From assembly GCA_963702575.1 (NCBI GenBank), contig CAVPCU010000005.1, positions 434,001 through 498,000 of the forward strand: 64,000 nucleotides of DNA, in the 5' to 3' direction. The notes under the pieces are model-generated. The model saw only the letters and a list, made by a program, of their open reading frames with translations, ran no database searches and had not been told where the DNA came from. Position 1 is the first letter of the stretch; the number at the start of each line of letters is the position of its first letter. Of this stretch, positions 34,255 to 42,282 are shown piece after piece. A program made the translations under genes and the position numbers. Source of the DNA: VRUE01 sp963702575. Lineage in GTDB: Bacteria; Actinomycetota; Thermoleophilia; Solirubrobacterales; 70-9.

Positions 34255-35831
34255 AGGTCCTGGTCAAGGAGAAGATCGCCGACTCCGGGGTCGAGCTGCT
34301 GCGCCAGAACTTCGAGGTCGACCTCGGCCTCGAGATGTCCGAGGAGGAGCTGCGCGAGGCGATCGGCGGCTACGACGCGATCCTCGTCCGCTCGGCGACG
34401 CAGGTCACGCCGGAGCTGATCGACCTGGCCGAGAACCTCAAGGTGATCGGCCGCGCCGGAACCGGCGTCGACAACGTCGACATCCCCGCCGCCACCCGCC
34501 GCGGCATCGTCGTCGCCAACGCCCCCGAATCGAACTCGGTCGCCGCCGCCGAGCACACGCTGGCGCTGATGCTGGCGCTCTGCCGCAACGTCCCCCAGGC
34601 GCACGGCTCGCTGGTCGGCGGCGCCTGGGAGCGGCCGAAGTTCAAGGGCACCGAGCTCTACGGCAAGACCCTGGGGGTGATCGGCTTCGGCCGCATCGGC
34701 CAGCTCGTCGCCAAGCGCGCCCAGGCCTTCGAGATGGAGGTCGTCGGCTTCGACAAGTTCGTCTCCCCCGAGCGCTTCAAGGAGCTGGGAGTCGAGGGTG
34801 CGACCGAGCTGAACGACCTTCTCGCGCGCGCCGACGTCGTCACCCTGCACGTGCCGAAGACGCCGGAGACCATCGGCCTGATCGATGCCCCCGCGATCGC
34901 GGCGATGAAGGACGGCGCCCGGCTGGTGAACTGCGCCCGCGGCGAGCTGGTCGACCTCGATGCGCTCCTCGCCGGGCTCGAGTCGGGCAAGCTCGGCGGC
35001 GCCGCGCTCGACGTCTTCCCCTCCGAGCCCTTCACCGAGCACCCGATCTTCGCCCGCCCGGACGTCGTCGTCACCCCGCACCTCGGGGCCTCGACCGCCG
35101 AGGCGCAGGACCGCGCCGGCGTGGTCACCGCCGAACAGGTGACCGCGGCGCTGACCGGCGGCGTCGTCACCAACGCGGTCAACATCGCCGCCGTGCGGCC
35201 GGAGGCGATGGAGGCGCTGGCGCCCTTCGTGCCTCTCTGCGAAAAGCTCGGCCGCCTCGCCCAGGGGCTGGGCGACGGCGGGGTCGGCAAGGTCAGCGCC
35301 GAGTTCCGCGGCCGCATCGCCTCGCACGACACCCGCCTGCTCGGCATCGCCGTCCTCGTTGGCGTCCTCTCCGGCCACACCGAGGAGCCGGTCAACCTGG
35401 TCAACGCGCCGCAGATGGCCGAGGAGCGGGGGATCGAGCTCTCCGAGACGAGCGACAGCGTCGCCGCCGACTTCAGCGAGCTCGTCACCGTGCGTCTCGG
35501 CTCGGGCGACTCCGCGGTCGAGGTGTCGGGAACCGGCGTCGGCCCGCGCAACGAGCCCTACCTGGTCTCGGTCTGGGGCGAGAGCTTCTACCTGCCCTTC
35601 GCCGAGCACCTCGCCGTCTTCCGCTACGCCGACCAGCCGGGGATGATCGGCCGGGTCGGGACGATCTTCGGCGAGGAGGGGGTCAACATCATCTCCGCCG
35701 CGGTCGGTGCCGCGCCGGGCGGCGAGAGCGCGGTGATGGCGCTGACCACCGACGCGCCGGTGCGCGCCGAGACGATCGCGCGGATCCTCGAGCTCGACGG
35801 CTTCTCCGTCGGCCGCTCGATCGACCTCTAA
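34251..35831 (+). CDS. serA: D-3-phosphoglycerate dehydrogenase (long form)
   Basis: A 526-residue first enzyme of serine synthesis. The substrate/NAD domains (~1-310) carry GRAGTGVDNVD, GKTLGVIGFGRIGQLVAKRA, VNCARGELVD with the catalytic Arg, and TPHLGASTAEAQ with the catalytic His. They are followed by the intervening ASB domain (~315-450) and a C-terminal ACT domain (~455-526; FRYADQPGMIGRVGTIFGEEG). That architecture allows serine feedback inhibition. Serine feeds cysE/cysK elsewhere in the window. Confidence 0.96.
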   Translation: MKVLVKEKIADSGVELLRQNFEVDLGLEMSEEELREAIGGYDAILVRSATQVTPELIDLAENLKVIGRAGTGVDNVDIPAATRRGIVVANAPESNSVAAAEHTLALMLALCRNVPQAHGSLVGGAWERPKFKGTELYGKTLGVIGFGRIGQLVAKRAQAFEMEVVGFDKFVSPERFKELGVEGATELNDLLARADVVTLHVPKTPETIGLIDAPAIAAMKDGARLVNCARGELVDLDALLAGLESGKLGGAALDVFPSEPFTEHPIFARPDVVVTPHLGASTAEAQDRAGVVTAEQVTAALTGGVVTNAVNIAAVRPEAMEALAPFVPLCEKLGRLAQGLGDGGVGKVSAEFRGRIASHDTRLLGIAVLVGVLSGHTEEPVNLVNAPQMAEERGIELSETSDSVAADFSELVTVRLGSGDSAVEVSGTGVGPRNEPYLVSVWGESFYLPFAEHLAVFRYADQPGMIGRVGTIFGEEGVNIISAAVGAAPGGESAVMALTTDAPVRAETIARILELDGFSVGRSIDL

Positions 35832-35842
35832 GCCCGGCCGGG

Positions 35843-35848
35843 TAGGCT
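35843..35848 (+). promoter_or_regulatory. -10 box (TAGGCT) of quinone reductase gene
   Basis: TAGGCT ends 7 nt before GTG 35856. Confidence 0.5.
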
Positions 35849-35855
35849 CTCCGCC

Positions 35856-36890
35856 GTGAAGGCGGTGGTGCTGACCGGAACGGGCGGGCCCGAGGTCCTG
35901 CAGGTGCAGGAGCGGCCCGACCCTGCCGTCGGCCCGGGCGAGGTCCGGATCGCCGTCCGCGCGGCCGGGATCAACTTCGCCGACACGATGGCCCGGGTCG
36001 GCCTCTACCCGGACGCGCCCAAGCCCCCCTGCGTCCTCGGCTACGAGGTCGCAGGGACGGTCGAGTCGATCGGCGACGGGGTCGCCTCGCTGGCCGTGGG
36101 CGACCGGGTCTTCGCCGGCACCCGCTTCGGCGGGCACGCCGAGCTGGTCGTCGTGCCCGAGGCGCAGGTGCTGCCGCTGCCCGAGCGGCTCAGCTTCGAG
36201 CAGGGCGCGGCCTTCCCGGTCAACTACGGGACCGCCTACGCGGCGCTGATCGTGATGGGCAGCCTGCGCGAGGGCAACCGGGTGCTGATCCATGCCGCCG
36301 GCGGAGGGGTGGGTATCTCGGCCACCCAGATCGCCCGCAACGTCGGCGCCGAGATCTTTGGCACCGCCTCGCCCGCCAAGCACGAGGCGATTCGCGCCCA
36401 GGGCGTCGAGCACCCGATCGACTACCGCTCGCTCGACTTCGAGGCCGAGGTGATGCGGATCACGGGGGGAGAGGGCGTCGATCTCGTCATCGACGCGCTC
36501 GGCCCGGCCTCGTTCCGCAAGGATTACCGGCTGTTGCGCCCGGGTGGGCGGCTGGTCATGTACGGGCTCTCCGAAGCCACCCGCGACGGCAAGCGCGACC
36601 TCGCCGCCACCCTGAAGGGGCTGGCGGCGATGCCGCTCGCCACCTACCCGTGGTGGAAGAGCCTCAACGCGATGAGCGAGAACAAAGGCGTCTTCGGCCT
36701 CAACATGCTCAAGTGGTGGGACCGCGAGGGCAACCTCGACCGCGTCACCGAGCCGCTGCTCGCCGACCTCGAGGTGGGTCGACTCGATCCCGTGGTGGCC
36801 GAGGCATTCCCCTTCGAGCGAGCCGGCGAGGCGCACGAGTTCATTGCCGCGCGCCGCAACGTCGGCAAGGTCGTGTTGTTCCCCTCTTAG
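35856..36890 (+). CDS. Zinc-free MDR-family NADPH:quinone oxidoreductase
   Basis: A 344-residue medium-chain dehydrogenase/reductase of the quinone-reductase branch. GINFADTMARVGLYPDAPKPP and GYEVAGTVESIGDGV form the substrate domain. The nucleotide fold is ALIHAAGGGVGI-type (LIHAAGGGVGISATQIARN, ~150). Cysteine zinc ligands are absent. It probably reduces quinones or enones with NADPH; no specific substrate can be named. The -10 box 7 nt before GTG suggests a leaderless mRNA. Confidence 0.87.
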   Translation: MKAVVLTGTGGPEVLQVQERPDPAVGPGEVRIAVRAAGINFADTMARVGLYPDAPKPPCVLGYEVAGTVESIGDGVASLAVGDRVFAGTRFGGHAELVVVPEAQVLPLPERLSFEQGAAFPVNYGTAYAALIVMGSLREGNRVLIHAAGGGVGISATQIARNVGAEIFGTASPAKHEAIRAQGVEHPIDYRSLDFEAEVMRITGGEGVDLVIDALGPASFRKDYRLLRPGGRLVMYGLSEATRDGKRDLAATLKGLAAMPLATYPWWKSLNAMSENKGVFGLNMLKWWDREGNLDRVTEPLLADLEVGRLDPVVAEAFPFERAGEAHEFIAARRNVGKVVLFPS

Positions 36891-36921
36891 ACGCTCCGAC
36901 CGGATCGGCGGCGGGGACCCG

Positions 36922-37478
36922 ATGAAGAAGGCGATTCTCACTCTGCTCGCATTGCTCGCGGCGCTGGCGCCGGCATCCGCCGTGGCCGTCGACCCGCCGG
37001 CCTACAACGTCCTGCTCGCCGGCGGCGACGAAGCGAACATGATCCACATCTGGCTCACCGCGGACGGGCGCGAGTACGTGATCGACTCGGTCGTGCCGCT
37101 CGAAGTGGGGGGAGCGTCTGCGTCAACCCGGAAGGGCAGGCGAACGAGCTGGTCTGCGACGCCCCTGCGATCGCCGGCTTCGAAGTCAACTCCGGCGGCG
37201 GCGAAGACGAAGTGTCGATCGCCAAGCAGATCTCGATCCCGGTGACGATGAGGGGCGGGCCCGGCAACGACACCCTCATCGGCGGCAGCGGGCCCGACAA
37301 GCTGGTCGGCGGGAGCGGCGACGACACCCTGGTCGGCGGCAGCGGCGACGACGTCCTCTATGGCGGTCCCGGCGCCGACCGGCTGCTCGGCGGTCCCGGC
37401 GACGACGTCCTCCACGGTGGGCCCGGCGCCGACACGCTCCTCGGCGGCGCCGGCAGCGACGTGCTCGCACAGAGCTGA
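36922..37478 (+). pseudogene. Secreted RTX-type calcium-binding repeat protein, frameshifted
   Basis: ATG 36922 encodes a signal peptide (MKKAILTLLALLAALAPASA) and a ~40-residue beta-like segment. Reading then breaks at a run of six G (37107-37112). One extra G would join it to a downstream frame with NPEGQANELVCDAPAIAGFE and eight RTX nonapeptides (pattern GGxGxDxLx, ~37250-37470) ending LAQS. Intact, it would be a ~185-residue exported protein binding calcium through its C-terminal beta-roll. The break may be a sequencing error, a true mutation or phase variation at the G tract. It ends 2 nt before the convergent MFS gene. Confidence 0.75.
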
Positions 37479-37479
37479 G

Positions 37480-38883
37480 TCAGGGGGCCGCCGGTTCGGC
37501 GGCCGACTTGCCGAACAACCTGCCGCCGACGAAGAAGAGGGCGATTAGGAAGCCGATGAGCGAGAGGCCCGCGTCGAGGCGGAACGCCGCCTGGATGCCG
37601 TCGACGAACGAGGCCTGCGAGGAGAAGACGGTCGTCGTCAGCCCGAGCCCGATCGAGCCGCCGGCGATCTGGAACATGTAGACGATGCCGCCCGCCAGGC
37701 TGGTCTCCGATTCGTCGACCGAGGTGACGCCGGCGGTCGTCGCGGTCGGGTAGAAGCTGCCGATCCCGATCCCGAGCACGACCATCCCGGCGACCAGCGA
37801 GCCGTAGCCGGAGCTTTCGTCGACCAGAGAGAAGAGGAACGGGGCGACCGTGATGCAGAGCCCGCCGAGCGCCGCCAGCGGCTTGGCGCCCAGCCGGTTG
37901 TAGAGCGGCCCGGCGGCGAAGGAGACGATCGCGAAAGTGCCGAGGAAGGGCAGCATCCCGACCCCGGCTTCCAGCGGCGAGTAGCCGAGGTGCTTCTGCA
38001 TGAACTGCGGCAGGTAGAGCAGCGCGGCGAAGAAGGTCGCCGACATGAAGAGGATCGCCAGGCAGGAGGAGCGGAAGTTCTCGTTGCGCATCACCGCTCG
38101 CGGCACCAGGGCGTTCATCCCGGCCCGCCGCTCGAGCGGCACGAAGGCGGCAATGCCGGCCGCGGCGATCGCCAGCAGCGCGATCACCCGCGGGTCGCCC
38201 CAACCCCAATCGTCGACCTGGTCGAGCGCGACCAGCAGCGCGACGAGGCCGACCGAGATCGAGGCGATCCCCGGGTAGTCGATCCGCTGCCCGCCGGCGT
38301 CGGGCTCCTTCACCCGGACGAGGTAGTAGGTGACGACCATGGCGAAGATCGCGATCGGGACGTTGAGGAAGAAGATCCAGCGCCAGCTGAGGGCGTCGGT
38401 GAGCACGCCGCCGATCAGCGGCCCCATCGCGTTGCCGAGGCCGGCCGCGCCGATCACGATCCCGCCCGCCAGCCCGGCCTTGTCGTCGGGCAGGAGCTCG
38501 TAGGTCATGCCGAGGATCGCCGGCCACATCAGCGCGCCGCCGATCCCCATGACGACGCGGCTGAAGATCAGCCAGGTCTCCGTCTGGGCGGCGCCGCCGA
38601 GCGCCGACATCGAGGCGAAGATCGCCGTGCCGACGAAGAAGGCGCGCTTGCGGCCGAACATGTCGGCGAGGCGCCCGCCGGTGACGATCATCACGCCGAA
38701 GGTGAGCGCGTAGGCGTTGATCACCCACTGGATCGTGTTGACGTTGGTGTGGAAGTCCTTCTCCATCGTCGGCAGGGCGACGTTGATCGCGGAGAAGTCG
38801 TTGGCGATGACGACGACGCTGATCCCCATCGCCAGCAGGGCGAGCCAGGTGGTGCGCGAGATCGAGCCGGCGCCTGACTCCAT
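37480..38883 (-). CDS. MFS transporter, drug:H+ antiporter-2 type
   Basis: A 467-residue integral membrane exporter with ~14 hydrophobic segments. Seen are DFSAINVALPTMEKDFH in helix 1, motif A GGRLADMFGRKRAFF (~68-82), motif C-like GAAGLGNAMGPLIGG and SWRWIFFLNVPIAI, all typical of the EmrB/QacA (DHA2) branch. The substrate is unknown; no regulator is adjacent. TATCCT lies 6 nt before the ATG. Its last codons fold into an 8-bp GC hairpin (37486-37504) that may end transcription from both sides. Confidence 0.88.
   Translation of the reverse strand: MESGAGSISRTTWLALLAMGISVVVIANDFSAINVALPTMEKDFHTNVNTIQWVINAYALTFGVMIVTGGRLADMFGRKRAFFVGTAIFASMSALGGAAQTETWLIFSRVVMGIGGALMWPAILGMTYELLPDDKAGLAGGIVIGAAGLGNAMGPLIGGVLTDALSWRWIFFLNVPIAIFAMVVTYYLVRVKEPDAGGQRIDYPGIASISVGLVALLVALDQVDDWGWGDPRVIALLAIAAAGIAAFVPLERRAGMNALVPRAVMRNENFRSSCLAILFMSATFFAALLYLPQFMQKHLGYSPLEAGVGMLPFLGTFAIVSFAAGPLYNRLGAKPLAALGGLCITVAPFLFSLVDESSGYGSLVAGMVVLGIGIGSFYPTATTAGVTSVDESETSLAGGIVYMFQIAGGSIGLGLTTTVFSSQASFVDGIQAAFRLDAGLSLIGFLIALFFVGGRLFGKSAAEPAAP
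37486..37504. terminator. GC hairpin between convergent genes
   Basis: GGCCGCCG (37486-37493) pairs with CGGCGGCC (37497-37504) across a GTT loop, inside the 3' end of the MFS gene and 8 nt after the RTX stop. There is no T tract on either side, so terminator function is uncertain. Confidence 0.35.
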
Positions 38884-38889
38884 CGCGCC

Positions 38890-38895
38890 AGGATA
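38890..38895 (-). promoter_or_regulatory. -10 box (TATCCT) of MFS gene
   Basis: TATCCT on the minus strand ends 6 nt before ATG 38883. Confidence 0.5.
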
Positions 38896-38916
38896 TGCGG
38901 GGGCCCCGACGTGCGC

Positions 38917-38922
38917 TAACCT
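38917..38922 (+). promoter_or_regulatory. -10 box (TAACCT) of leu leader
   Basis: TAACCT ends 9 nt before the leader-peptide ATG 38932, so the leuA mRNA would begin at or just before the leader peptide. Confidence 0.5.
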
Positions 38923-38931
38923 GGGCGGCGA

Positions 38932-38991
38932 ATGACGTACCGGCCCAACAGCCTGGCGCTTCTCCTTCTCCTCCCCCCTCGGGGGGAATAG
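38932..38991 (+). CDS. leuL: leuA leader peptide (19 residues, five-Leu run)
   Basis: A short ORF ATG 38932 to TAG 38991 encoding MTYRPNSLALLLLLPPRGE: Leu at codon 8 and a run of five Leu codons (CTT CTC CTT CTC CTC, 38959-38973). This is the classic shape of an amino-acid attenuator. Distinctively, bases 38962-38971 (CTCCTTCTCC) are exactly complementary to 39040-39049 (GGAGAAGGAG), the leuA ribosome-binding site. A ribosome stalled at the Leu codons would mask the anti-Shine-Dalgarno and free leuA translation. No U-tract terminator follows, which favours translational control. Confidence 0.8.
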   Translation: MTYRPNSLALLLLLPPRGE

Positions 38992-39050
38992 CGCTGGGCG
39001 GCGCGATAGCCGCGAGAGACAAGGTCATTCGAAGCAACTGGAGAAGGAGG
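38962..39050 (+). promoter_or_regulatory. Anti-SD/SD attenuator of leuA
   Basis: The 10-bp Watson-Crick pairing CTCCTTCTCC (38962-38971) with GGAGAAGGAG (39040-39049) sequesters the GGAGG site 8 nt before GTG 39059. Within the loop are a CCCCCC/GGGGGG hairpin (38973-38986) and a GCGGC/GCCGC stem (38998-39013). Confidence 0.65.
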
Positions 39051-39058
39051 TAGGACCC

Positions 39059-40645
39059 GTGGCACCAGCAGACGACGCAAACCGCGTCCACATCTTCGAC
39101 ACCACCCTGCGCGACGGCGAGCAGTCGCCGGGGATCTCGCTCAACACGGCCGAGAAGGTCGAGATCGCCCACCAGCTCGCGCGGCTGGGCGTCGACGTGA
39201 TCGAGGCCGGCTTCCCGATCACCTCTCCCGGGGACTTCGAGGCGGTCGAGGCGATCTCGCGCCAGGTCGAGGGACCGGTGGTCTGCGGCTTGGCCCGCAC
39301 CCACAAGGCCGACATCGACGCCGCCTGGGGGGCGATCCGCGACGCCGAGCGTCCCCGCATCCATACGTTCATCTCGACCTCCGACATCCACATCGAGCAC
39401 CAGCTGCAGACCGACCGCGAGGACGTCAAGGGCCAGGCCCGGGCAGCGGTCACGCTAGCCCGCTCCTACTGCGAGGACGTCGAGTTCTCGCCGATGGACG
39501 CGACCCGCGCCGACGTCGAGTTCACTGCCGAGGTCTGCGCGATCGCCGTCGAGGAGGGCGCCACCGTGGTCAACATCCCCGACACCGTCGGCTACACGAC
39601 GCCCGAGGAGTACGTCGAGTACTTCCGCCGCCTCTACGAGCTGGTTCCGGGGTTGCGCGAGGTCGAGACCTCGGTCCACTGTCACGACGACCTGGGACTG
39701 GCCGTGGCCAACTCCTACGCCGGCGTGCTGGCGGGGGCGCGTCAGGTCGAGTGCGCGGTCAACGGGCTCGGCGAGCGGGCCGGCAACTGCTCGCTGGAGG
39801 AGATCGTGATGCTGATCAAGACCAGGGAGGACGTGCACGGGCTTACGACCGGCCTCAACAGCCGCGAGCTGGCCCGCACCAGCCGCATGGTCTCGCGGCT
39901 GACCGGCTACCCGGTCCAGCCGAACAAGGCGATCGTCGGCCGCAACGCCTTCGCGCACGAGTCTGGCATCCACCAGGACGGGGTACTGAAGGAGCGCACC
40001 ACCTACGAGATCATGGACGCGACCGAAGTCGGCCTCGAGTCGAACTCGATCGTGCTTGGCAAGCACTCCGGTCGCCACGCCCTGCGAGATGCCCTGGAGC
40101 AACTCGGCTTCAAGATCGACGGCAACGCCCTGAACGCCGCCTTCAAGCGCTTCAAGGAGGTCGCCGACCGCAAGAAGCACGTCACCGCGCTCGACCTGGA
40201 GGCGATCGTCTCCGACGAGATGCGCGAGCGCGCCGACGCCCACGAGCTGGCCTGGTTCGAGGTCGAGGCCGGCTCGCGGCGCGAGCCGCTGGCGCGGGTC
40301 GCGGTGCGGATGCCCTCCGGCGAGGAGTCGGTCGGCGAGTCGAGCGGCGACGGCCCGGTCGACGCGATCTTCCAGGCGATCCAGAAGGCGACCGGCACCG
40401 AGTGCGAGCTGCGCCAGTACACGGTCGAGGCGGTGACCGGGGGGGAGGACGCCCTCGGCGAGGTCGGCGTGATGCTGCGCGCCGCCGGCCGCCTGGCCTC
40501 GGGCCAGGGCGTCGCCACCGACATCCTCGAGGCCTCGGCCCGCGCCTACGTTCGAGCCCTCTCCAACGCCCTCGAGGGCGCCGCGATCCGCGAGGCCGAG
40601 GCGGCAACCGCCGAGGCCGCAGTAGAGCGCACCCCCGGCCCTTAA
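39059..40645 (+). CDS. leuA: 2-Isopropylmalate synthase
   Basis: A 528-residue enzyme condensing acetyl-CoA with 2-oxoisovalerate, the committed leucine step. N-terminal TIM barrel: FDTTLRDGEQSPGISLN with metal Asp and catalytic Arg, VHCHDDLGLAVANS with metal His residues, NGLGERAGNCSLEE. Linker motif AFAHESGIHQDGVLK, then a C-terminal LeuA regulatory domain (~380-510) for leucine feedback. It is the short LeuA1 type, not the long actinobacterial LeuA2. The GTG start at 39059 has a strong AAGGAGG site that the leader sequence can sequester. Confidence 0.95.
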   Translation: MAPADDANRVHIFDTTLRDGEQSPGISLNTAEKVEIAHQLARLGVDVIEAGFPITSPGDFEAVEAISRQVEGPVVCGLARTHKADIDAAWGAIRDAERPRIHTFISTSDIHIEHQLQTDREDVKGQARAAVTLARSYCEDVEFSPMDATRADVEFTAEVCAIAVEEGATVVNIPDTVGYTTPEEYVEYFRRLYELVPGLREVETSVHCHDDLGLAVANSYAGVLAGARQVECAVNGLGERAGNCSLEEIVMLIKTREDVHGLTTGLNSRELARTSRMVSRLTGYPVQPNKAIVGRNAFAHESGIHQDGVLKERTTYEIMDATEVGLESNSIVLGKHSGRHALRDALEQLGFKIDGNALNAAFKRFKEVADRKKHVTALDLEAIVSDEMRERADAHELAWFEVEAGSRREPLARVAVRMPSGEESVGESSGDGPVDAIFQAIQKATGTECELRQYTVEAVTGGEDALGEVGVMLRAAGRLASGQGVATDILEASARAYVRALSNALEGAAIREAEAATAEAAVERTPGP

Positions 40646-40705
40646 ATTCCCACCCGTTCGTCTCTAAGGGGGGCGAACTTCCATGAGTCTGCCCTTGTAT
40701 CCGGT

Positions 40706-41659
40706 ATGCGTACACGGGAGCAGATTCGTGGGGTAGGCGTTCCAGGCATCGACCAGAGGCTTGCCGGGCTGGCGGACGAGCAGCACGGGTTGGTTGCTCG
40801 AAGCCAGCTATTGGAACTCGGCCTCTCATCCGGCGCGATCGGGCGCCGGGTGAGGGCGGGGAGGCTTCATCGGGTGCATCCGGGGGTCTATGCGGTGGGA
40901 CACAGGATCACGTCTCGCCAAGGCCGGTGGAAGGCGGCGGCCCTGTTCTGCGGATCGGGGTCGGTCCTGAGCCACCGGTCGGCAGCAACGCTCTGGGGGA
41001 TACGCAGCCCCTCGTCTCACCCGATAGAAGTCACGGCGCCGACCAAGAGTCGCTCACGCCAGGGCATACGGCGACACTTCGCCGTACTGCCCGCAGACGA
41101 GGTCACAACCTGGGCGGGGATTCCGGTCACCACCGTTCCCCGCACCGTCTTCGATCTTGCCGCCGTTCTGCCGGCCAACGCGGTCGAGCACGCCCTTCGC
41201 GAATCTGAACGCCTGCATCTCCACGACGCGCTCTCGCTCCCGCACCTGCTCGACCGCCACCCGCGCCATCGTGGGAACAAGGCAATCCGTGAGTGCCTGC
41301 GCCGTCGGCGCGAGATGCCGCCCGGCGCTACTCGAGAGGAGTTGGAGGCGCGCTTTCTCGCCTTCCTCGACCAGCGCGGCCTTCCCCGGCCCAGCCTCAA
41401 TGCTTGGGTGATGCTCGGCAGGCATCGGTACCAGGTCGACTGCCTGTGGCACGCGCAACGCGTGATCGTCGAGCTGGACGGCTACGAAACGCACGGCACC
41501 CGTATGGCATTCGAGGACGACCGGGCTCGCGACCGGCGCCTGATCGCCGCCGGCTTCCGCGGTACCCGGGTCACCTGGCGCCACCTGCACGACACCCCCG
41601 GCGAAGTCGAGGACGATCTCCGCGCGATTCTCGTGCGCGCACCTGACAAGCGTACGTGA
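40706..41659 (+). CDS. AbiEi-like/DUF559 domain protein
   Basis: A 317-residue protein with two parts. Residues ~15-110 resemble the AbiEi antitoxin N-terminal region: a winged helix (GLVARSQLLELGLSSGAIGRRVRAGRL) followed by HPGVYAVGH and LSHRSAATLWGI. Residues ~215-310 form a DUF559/very-short-patch-repair-like PD-(D/E)XK nuclease fold: RYQVDCLWHAQRVIVELDGY (catalytic-type D and E-x-D), THGTRMAFEDDRARDR and GFRGTRVTWRHL. No AbiEii toxin is adjacent. Such fusions are common orphan genes in Actinobacteria; a role in nucleic-acid cleavage or defence is inferred only. Confidence 0.75.
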   Translation: MRTREQIRGVGVPGIDQRLAGLADEQHGLVARSQLLELGLSSGAIGRRVRAGRLHRVHPGVYAVGHRITSRQGRWKAAALFCGSGSVLSHRSAATLWGIRSPSSHPIEVTAPTKSRSRQGIRRHFAVLPADEVTTWAGIPVTTVPRTVFDLAAVLPANAVEHALRESERLHLHDALSLPHLLDRHPRHRGNKAIRECLRRRREMPPGATREELEARFLAFLDQRGLPRPSLNAWVMLGRHRYQVDCLWHAQRVIVELDGYETHGTRMAFEDDRARDRRLIAAGFRGTRVTWRHLHDTPGEVEDDLRAILVRAPDKRT

Positions 41660-41668
41660 TAACGTACG
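41651..41668. promoter_or_regulatory. Palindromic operator at XRE-leuCD promoter
   Basis: CGTACGTGATAACGTACG: 7-bp arms CGTACGT/ACGTACG around GATA. The arms enclose the TAACGT -10 box (41660-41665), which ends 9 nt before ATG 41675. It is positioned for autorepression by the XRE-cupin regulator. Confidence 0.55.
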
Positions 41669-41674
41669 AGCGTA

Positions 41675-42280
41675 ATGGTGGCGGCGAACGAGAAGCGGAC
41701 CGCGGCGGTGGCTGCGAGTACGCCGGCGATCGGGAGGCGCGTCAAGGCCCTGCGCGAGGCGATGGGGTTCTCGCTGCGGGATCTGGCGGAGCGGACGAGG
41801 GTCAGCGCGCCGATGCTCTCGCAGGTTGAGCGGGGGGAGACCAGTCCTACGCTGGCTGTGGCCGAGAAGATCGCCTCGGGTCTGGAGCTGACCCTGTCGC
41901 AGCTGTTGCGCCTCGACGAGGGCGAGCACGTCGCGATCAGCCGCGCCGGATCGCGCCGCCGCTCCGAGCGCGGCGGCCACCGCTTCGAGGAGCTGACGCC
42001 GCCGCTGCCCGGCCAGCGGGCGGACGTCTCGCTGCACACGCTGAAGGCGGGCGCGACGACCGGCGGGCCCGGCGACCCGCCGATCCACGAGCCCGGCAGC
42101 CGCGAGACCGCGGTCGTCCTCACCGGCGTGCTGGCGCTGGTCGTCGACGGCACCCGCCACGAGCTGCACGCCGGCGACAGCGTCACCTTCGACGCCGACC
42201 TGCCGCACCACTTCGAGAATGACGGCGAGGAGCAGGCCCGCTTCCTCGCCGTGATCGCCGCCGGACTGAGGAGGAGCTAG
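41675..42280 (+). CDS. XRE-family regulator with C-terminal cupin
   Basis: A 201-residue repressor/activator. An HTH_XRE domain (~20-75: IGRRVKALREAMGFSLRDLA, SAPMLSQVERGETSPTLA) is followed by a cupin sensor (~110-198) with HEPGSRETAVVLTGVLALVV and HAGDSVTFDADLPHHFEN. The cupin probably binds a small metabolite. Only 2 nt separate it from leuC, and a palindrome covers its -10, so it likely regulates itself and the leuCD-methyltransferase-leuB operon. The ligand (a leucine-pathway intermediate?) is speculation. Confidence 0.88.
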   Translation: MVAANEKRTAAVAASTPAIGRRVKALREAMGFSLRDLAERTRVSAPMLSQVERGETSPTLAVAEKIASGLELTLSQLLRLDEGEHVAISRAGSRRRSERGGHRFEELTPPLPGQRADVSLHTLKAGATTGGPGDPPIHEPGSRETAVVLTGVLALVVDGTRHELHAGDSVTFDADLPHHFENDGEEQARFLAVIAAGLRRS

Positions 42281-42282
42281 CC

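Noticed and set aside
37107..37112. Programmed ribosomal frameshift in the RTX gene
   Set aside because: There is only a G6 run, no slippery heptamer with a downstream pseudoknot or internal SD that I can see; an indel is simpler.
38992..39058. Rho-independent terminator in the leuA leader
   Set aside because: The hairpins present have no following U tract, so classical transcription attenuation is not supported.
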